Positions 62,214-64,000 of a stretch of 64,000 nt of DNA are shown here, one piece after another. The position numbers and the translations under genes are program-made. Source of the DNA: Patescibacteria group bacterium (lineage in GTDB: Bacteria; Patescibacteriota; Microgenomatia; UBA1406; GWC2-37-13); contig BPJC01000001.1 of NCBI GenBank assembly GCA_026004415.1, positions 124,001-188,000 on the forward strand, in the 5' to 3' direction. The notes beneath the pieces are model-generated. The model was not told the DNA's origin. It worked only from the letters and a program-made list of their open reading frames with translations, and searched no databases. Each line of letters starts with the position of its first letter. Position 1 is the first letter of the stretch.

Positions 62214-63230
62214 TTATTTATTTTTTTTATTCCAGATTAGATATTCTTTAATGAAGTTGTCAAGATTTCCGTCTAAAACTTTGGCGGCATCTTTTTCTTC
62301 ATAATTAGTTCTTAGGTCTTTTACGAGCTGGTATGGATGCAGAACATAAGATCTTATCTGAGTTCCCCAACTTGCTGGTGTTTTTGTTTTAAATTTTGAT
62401 AATTTTTTTTCTTCTTCCTCTTGTTGTTTTTGCCAGAGTTTGCCCATTAAGATTTCTAAAGCTATTTTTCGGTTTGCGTTTTGATATCTTTCAGTTTGGC
62501 AAACTACAACTATGCCTGTTGGTTTGTGTGTCAATCTTACGGCTGTAGAGACCTTGTTTACATTTTGTCCTCCATGTCCTCCGCTTCTGAAAAATTGCCA
62601 GTCTAATTCGTCTTCATTTATATTTATGCTTTTTTCTGTAATTATAGGAACTACTTCCACTAGAGCAAAGGATGTATGTCTGTTTTTGTCAGCGTCAAAC
62701 GGTGAAATTCTCACTAACCTGTGAGTGCCAGCTTCTCCTTTTAGGTAGCCGAAGGCATATTTGCCTTCTACTTTAAGGGAGACTGTCTGGATGCCAGCCT
62801 CTTCTCCAGGTATAAAATTTATTGTGTCATATCTGAATCCTTTTTTGTCAAAAAATCTAGTGTACATTCTAAATAAAATATCTGCCCAGTCCATAGCTTC
62901 TGTACCACCTGATCCTGCATGAATTGAAAAAAACGCTGAGTTTTTATCATAAGGTTCATCAAGCAACAGCAATAAATAATATTTGTTTATAATTTCTTCT
63001 GCTTTGTTCAGATCATCTTCTTCTAAAGCAATCTCTGCTGTAATGATATCTTCAAGTTGGTTTTGCAGAGTCGACATCTCTTTCATCTTGTTTTGGGCTG
63101 TAATGTTGTCATTCCAAAAATCAGGCTTTGCAGACTCTTGTTGGAGTAGCTTTATCTTTTTATCAATTTCTTCAGGTTTTACAATTGATTTTATTTCTTT
63201 AAGTTTTTGTTCTAACTCTGTTTTATCCAT
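62214..63230 (-). CDS. prfB: Peptide chain release factor 2
   Basis: RF2, 338 aa, terminates translation at UGA and UAA. The codon-reading tripeptide SPF is present in [16 protein letters not shown], and the peptidyl-transferase GGQ in [17 protein letters not shown]. The N terminus [14 protein letters not shown] is in one frame, so the autoregulatory UGA frameshift found in many prfB genes is absent. Its presence supports UGA as a stop codon in this organism. It lies 25 bp after the LytR_C gene. Confidence 0.95.
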   Translation of the reverse strand: MDKTELEQKLKEIKSIVKPEEIDKKIKLLQQESAKPDFWNDNITAQNKMKEMSTLQNQLEDIITAEIALEEDDLNKAEEIINKYYLLLLLDEPYDKNSAFFSIHAGSGGTEAMDWADILFRMYTRFFDKKGFRYDTINFIPGEEAGIQTVSLKVEGKYAFGYLKGEAGTHRLVRISPFDADKNRHTSFALVEVVPIITEKSININEDELDWQFFRSGGHGGQNVNKVSTAVRLTHKPTGIVVVCQTERYQNANRKIALEILMGKLWQKQQEEEEKKLSKFKTKTPASWGTQIRSYVLHPYQLVKDLRTNYEEKDAAKVLDGNLDNFIKEYLIWNKKNK

Positions 63231-63255
63231 AAGCAGTGAAGAAATTTATCTTTTT

Positions 63256-64000
63256 TTAATCTAATGTGAGATCTGATCCGATGATTATTACTATATCAGC
63301 ATTGGAGTCGTCGTTTAGTAATTTTAAGGTTGGGTTGGAGACAAGATCTTTTAGGTCTTCTTTTACTGCATTCATCAGGTTCTCAGATTTGTACTGTATC
63401 TCAGTTTGGGTATAATCAAAATTATCTGCATTGCCAGTGATAATCTGTGAATAACCTTTTTCTTCAAGGTAGTTTTGTAGTTTGCCTGCTTGACCTCTTA
63501 CTCCTGATCCGTTTAATATTTTTATGTTTATCTCCTCTTTGTTAATAACTGGTGTTGGCGTTGGTGTCGGTTGAGGTGCTTTAGTTGGCATTGGTGTTGC
63601 TGTAGGCTCTTGTCTTGTTAACAATCTGCTTGGCAAGCTTATATTAAGCTGTCCTGTTTTGCCTTGTATTGTAGAGTAACCATAAATAATTGCAAAAGCC
63701 AACAAAAAAGATACTATAAAGTAGAACACAAATCCTCCTGGTTTAAATTGATTTAACATACTTTTTTCTTCTGTGTTTATTATGCCAGATTTGTATGAAG
63801 ATTCAAGGTTTTTGTTGATTTTTATAGTTGGCGAGTTGGAGTTTATTAGATAAGCAAGATGCGGTAAGAAATCCCAGAATTTTTCATTAGTATGATCATA
63901 ATTTACAAATTTTTTAAGATTGTCTGTATGGTATTCTTCTATTATTTTGTACAGAGGGTTTACCCAGATGCCTAACTCTTTAGTAAGAATGTCTTGTCTG
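63256..64000 (-). CDS. LytR_C-domain membrane protein, 5' end outside window
   Basis: The frame is open from the window edge to TAA at 63256. The ATG at 63759 is internal: upstream sequence continues in frame without stops (about 80 residues, including IEEYHTDNLKKFVNYD), so the real start is likely beyond 64,000. Visible order: a soluble N-terminal part, one membrane helix (GFVFYFIVSFLLAFAIIYGY), a Thr/Pro-rich linker, and a LytR C-terminal domain (INIKILNGSGVRGQAGKL). Envelope-associated; the exact role is unknown. Confidence 0.8.
   Translation of the reverse strand, partial: RQDILTKELGIWVNPLYKIIEEYHTDNLKKFVNYDHTNEKFWDFLPHLAYLINSNSPTIKINKNLESSYKSGIINTEEKSMLNQFKPGGFVFYFIVSFLLAFAIIYGYSTIQGKTGQLNISLPSRLLTRQEPTATPMPTKAPQPTPTPTPVINKEEINIKILNGSGVRGQAGKLQNYLEEKGYSQIITGNADNFDYTQTEIQYKSENLMNAVKEDLKDLVSNPTLKLLNDDSNADIVIIIGSDLTLD

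Noticed and set aside
62214-63230. Programmed +1 frameshift in prfB
   Set aside because: The whole RF2 protein from MDKTELEQ on is in a single frame, so no internal UGA is needed.
1-64000. Recoded stop codon (TGA as Gly or Trp)
   Set aside because: TGA ends intact genes such as the one finishing at 2626, RF2 is present, and broken genes contain all three stops.
1-64000. CRISPR array, insertion sequence or prophage
   Set aside because: No regularly spaced direct repeats, transposase, integrase or phage structural genes were seen.

Overview
The window is an AT-rich, very gene-dense bacterial chromosome segment that most resembles a Patescibacteria/CPR genome, probably a Microgenomates-type lineage. 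This rests on several things: short core proteins (RpoB about 1,075 aa, TruB and ValS C-terminally short), a DUF2298 ('Chlor_Arch_YYY') membrane protein, VirB2/VirB6-like secretion components without a plasmid context, an archaeal-type UMP kinase domain, many small domain fusions, few Shine-Dalgarno sequences and almost no intergenic DNA. A normal RF2 and TGA stop codons indicate the standard bacterial code, so this is not a Gracilibacteria/SR1 genome with recoded TGA. No CRISPR array, insertion sequence or prophage was seen.

Layout. 0-5.2 kb: metabolic genes (PIG-L deacetylase; a glucosyl-3-phosphoglycerate synthase/phosphatase-like pair; Nudix hydrolase; a possible cadmium-carbonic-anhydrase-like protein) with a chimeric pseudogene. 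5.2-16.1 kb: rpoB-rpoC-rpsL-rpsG-fusA, converging on truB. 16.2-28.8 kb: housekeeping and oddities: a zinc metallopeptidase resembling DUF1704/MATCAP, tRNA-Ile(UAU), an MGMT/HhH-GPD fusion, Nudix, rsmI overlapping tRNA-Gly, recF, a UMP-kinase-like/methyltransferase fusion, DUF2298, valS, rpmH and yidC. 28.8-44.2 kb: a locus resembling part of a type IV secretion or surface-appendage system: a 1,208-aa unknown protein, two large secreted proteins ending in VirB2-like membrane hairpins (one broken), a VirB6/TrbL-like protein, a membrane-anchored lytic-transglycosylase-like protein, a ClpC-type AAA+ unfoldase with a four-repeat insertion and a zinc ribbon, and a small VirB2-like pilin.

44.1-55.6 kb: a surface-polysaccharide region with glycosyltransferases of GT-A, GT-B and GT-C type, a Wzx-like flippase, RmlA-like and RHH-fused nucleotidyltransferases, and one broken GT-C gene. 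55.6-64 kb: envelope and division genes (CAP protein, double lamin-tail protein, an FtsE-FtsX-coiled-coil/C39 set with a frameshift in ftsE), a decayed membrane-protein gene, prfB and a LytR_C protein running off the edge.

The strongest candidates for something undescribed are the Clp unfoldase with a repeat insertion inside its second ATPase domain, embedded in the secretion-like locus; the MGMT-glycosylase fusion; the UMP-kinase/methyltransferase fusion; and the ribbon-helix-helix/nucleotidyltransferase fusion. Two genome-wide habits are also visible. Many operon heads have a -10 box 4-11 nt before the start codon, which suggests leaderless mRNAs. Nearly every convergent gene pair overlaps or abuts at its 3' ends, leaving no room for ordinary terminators.
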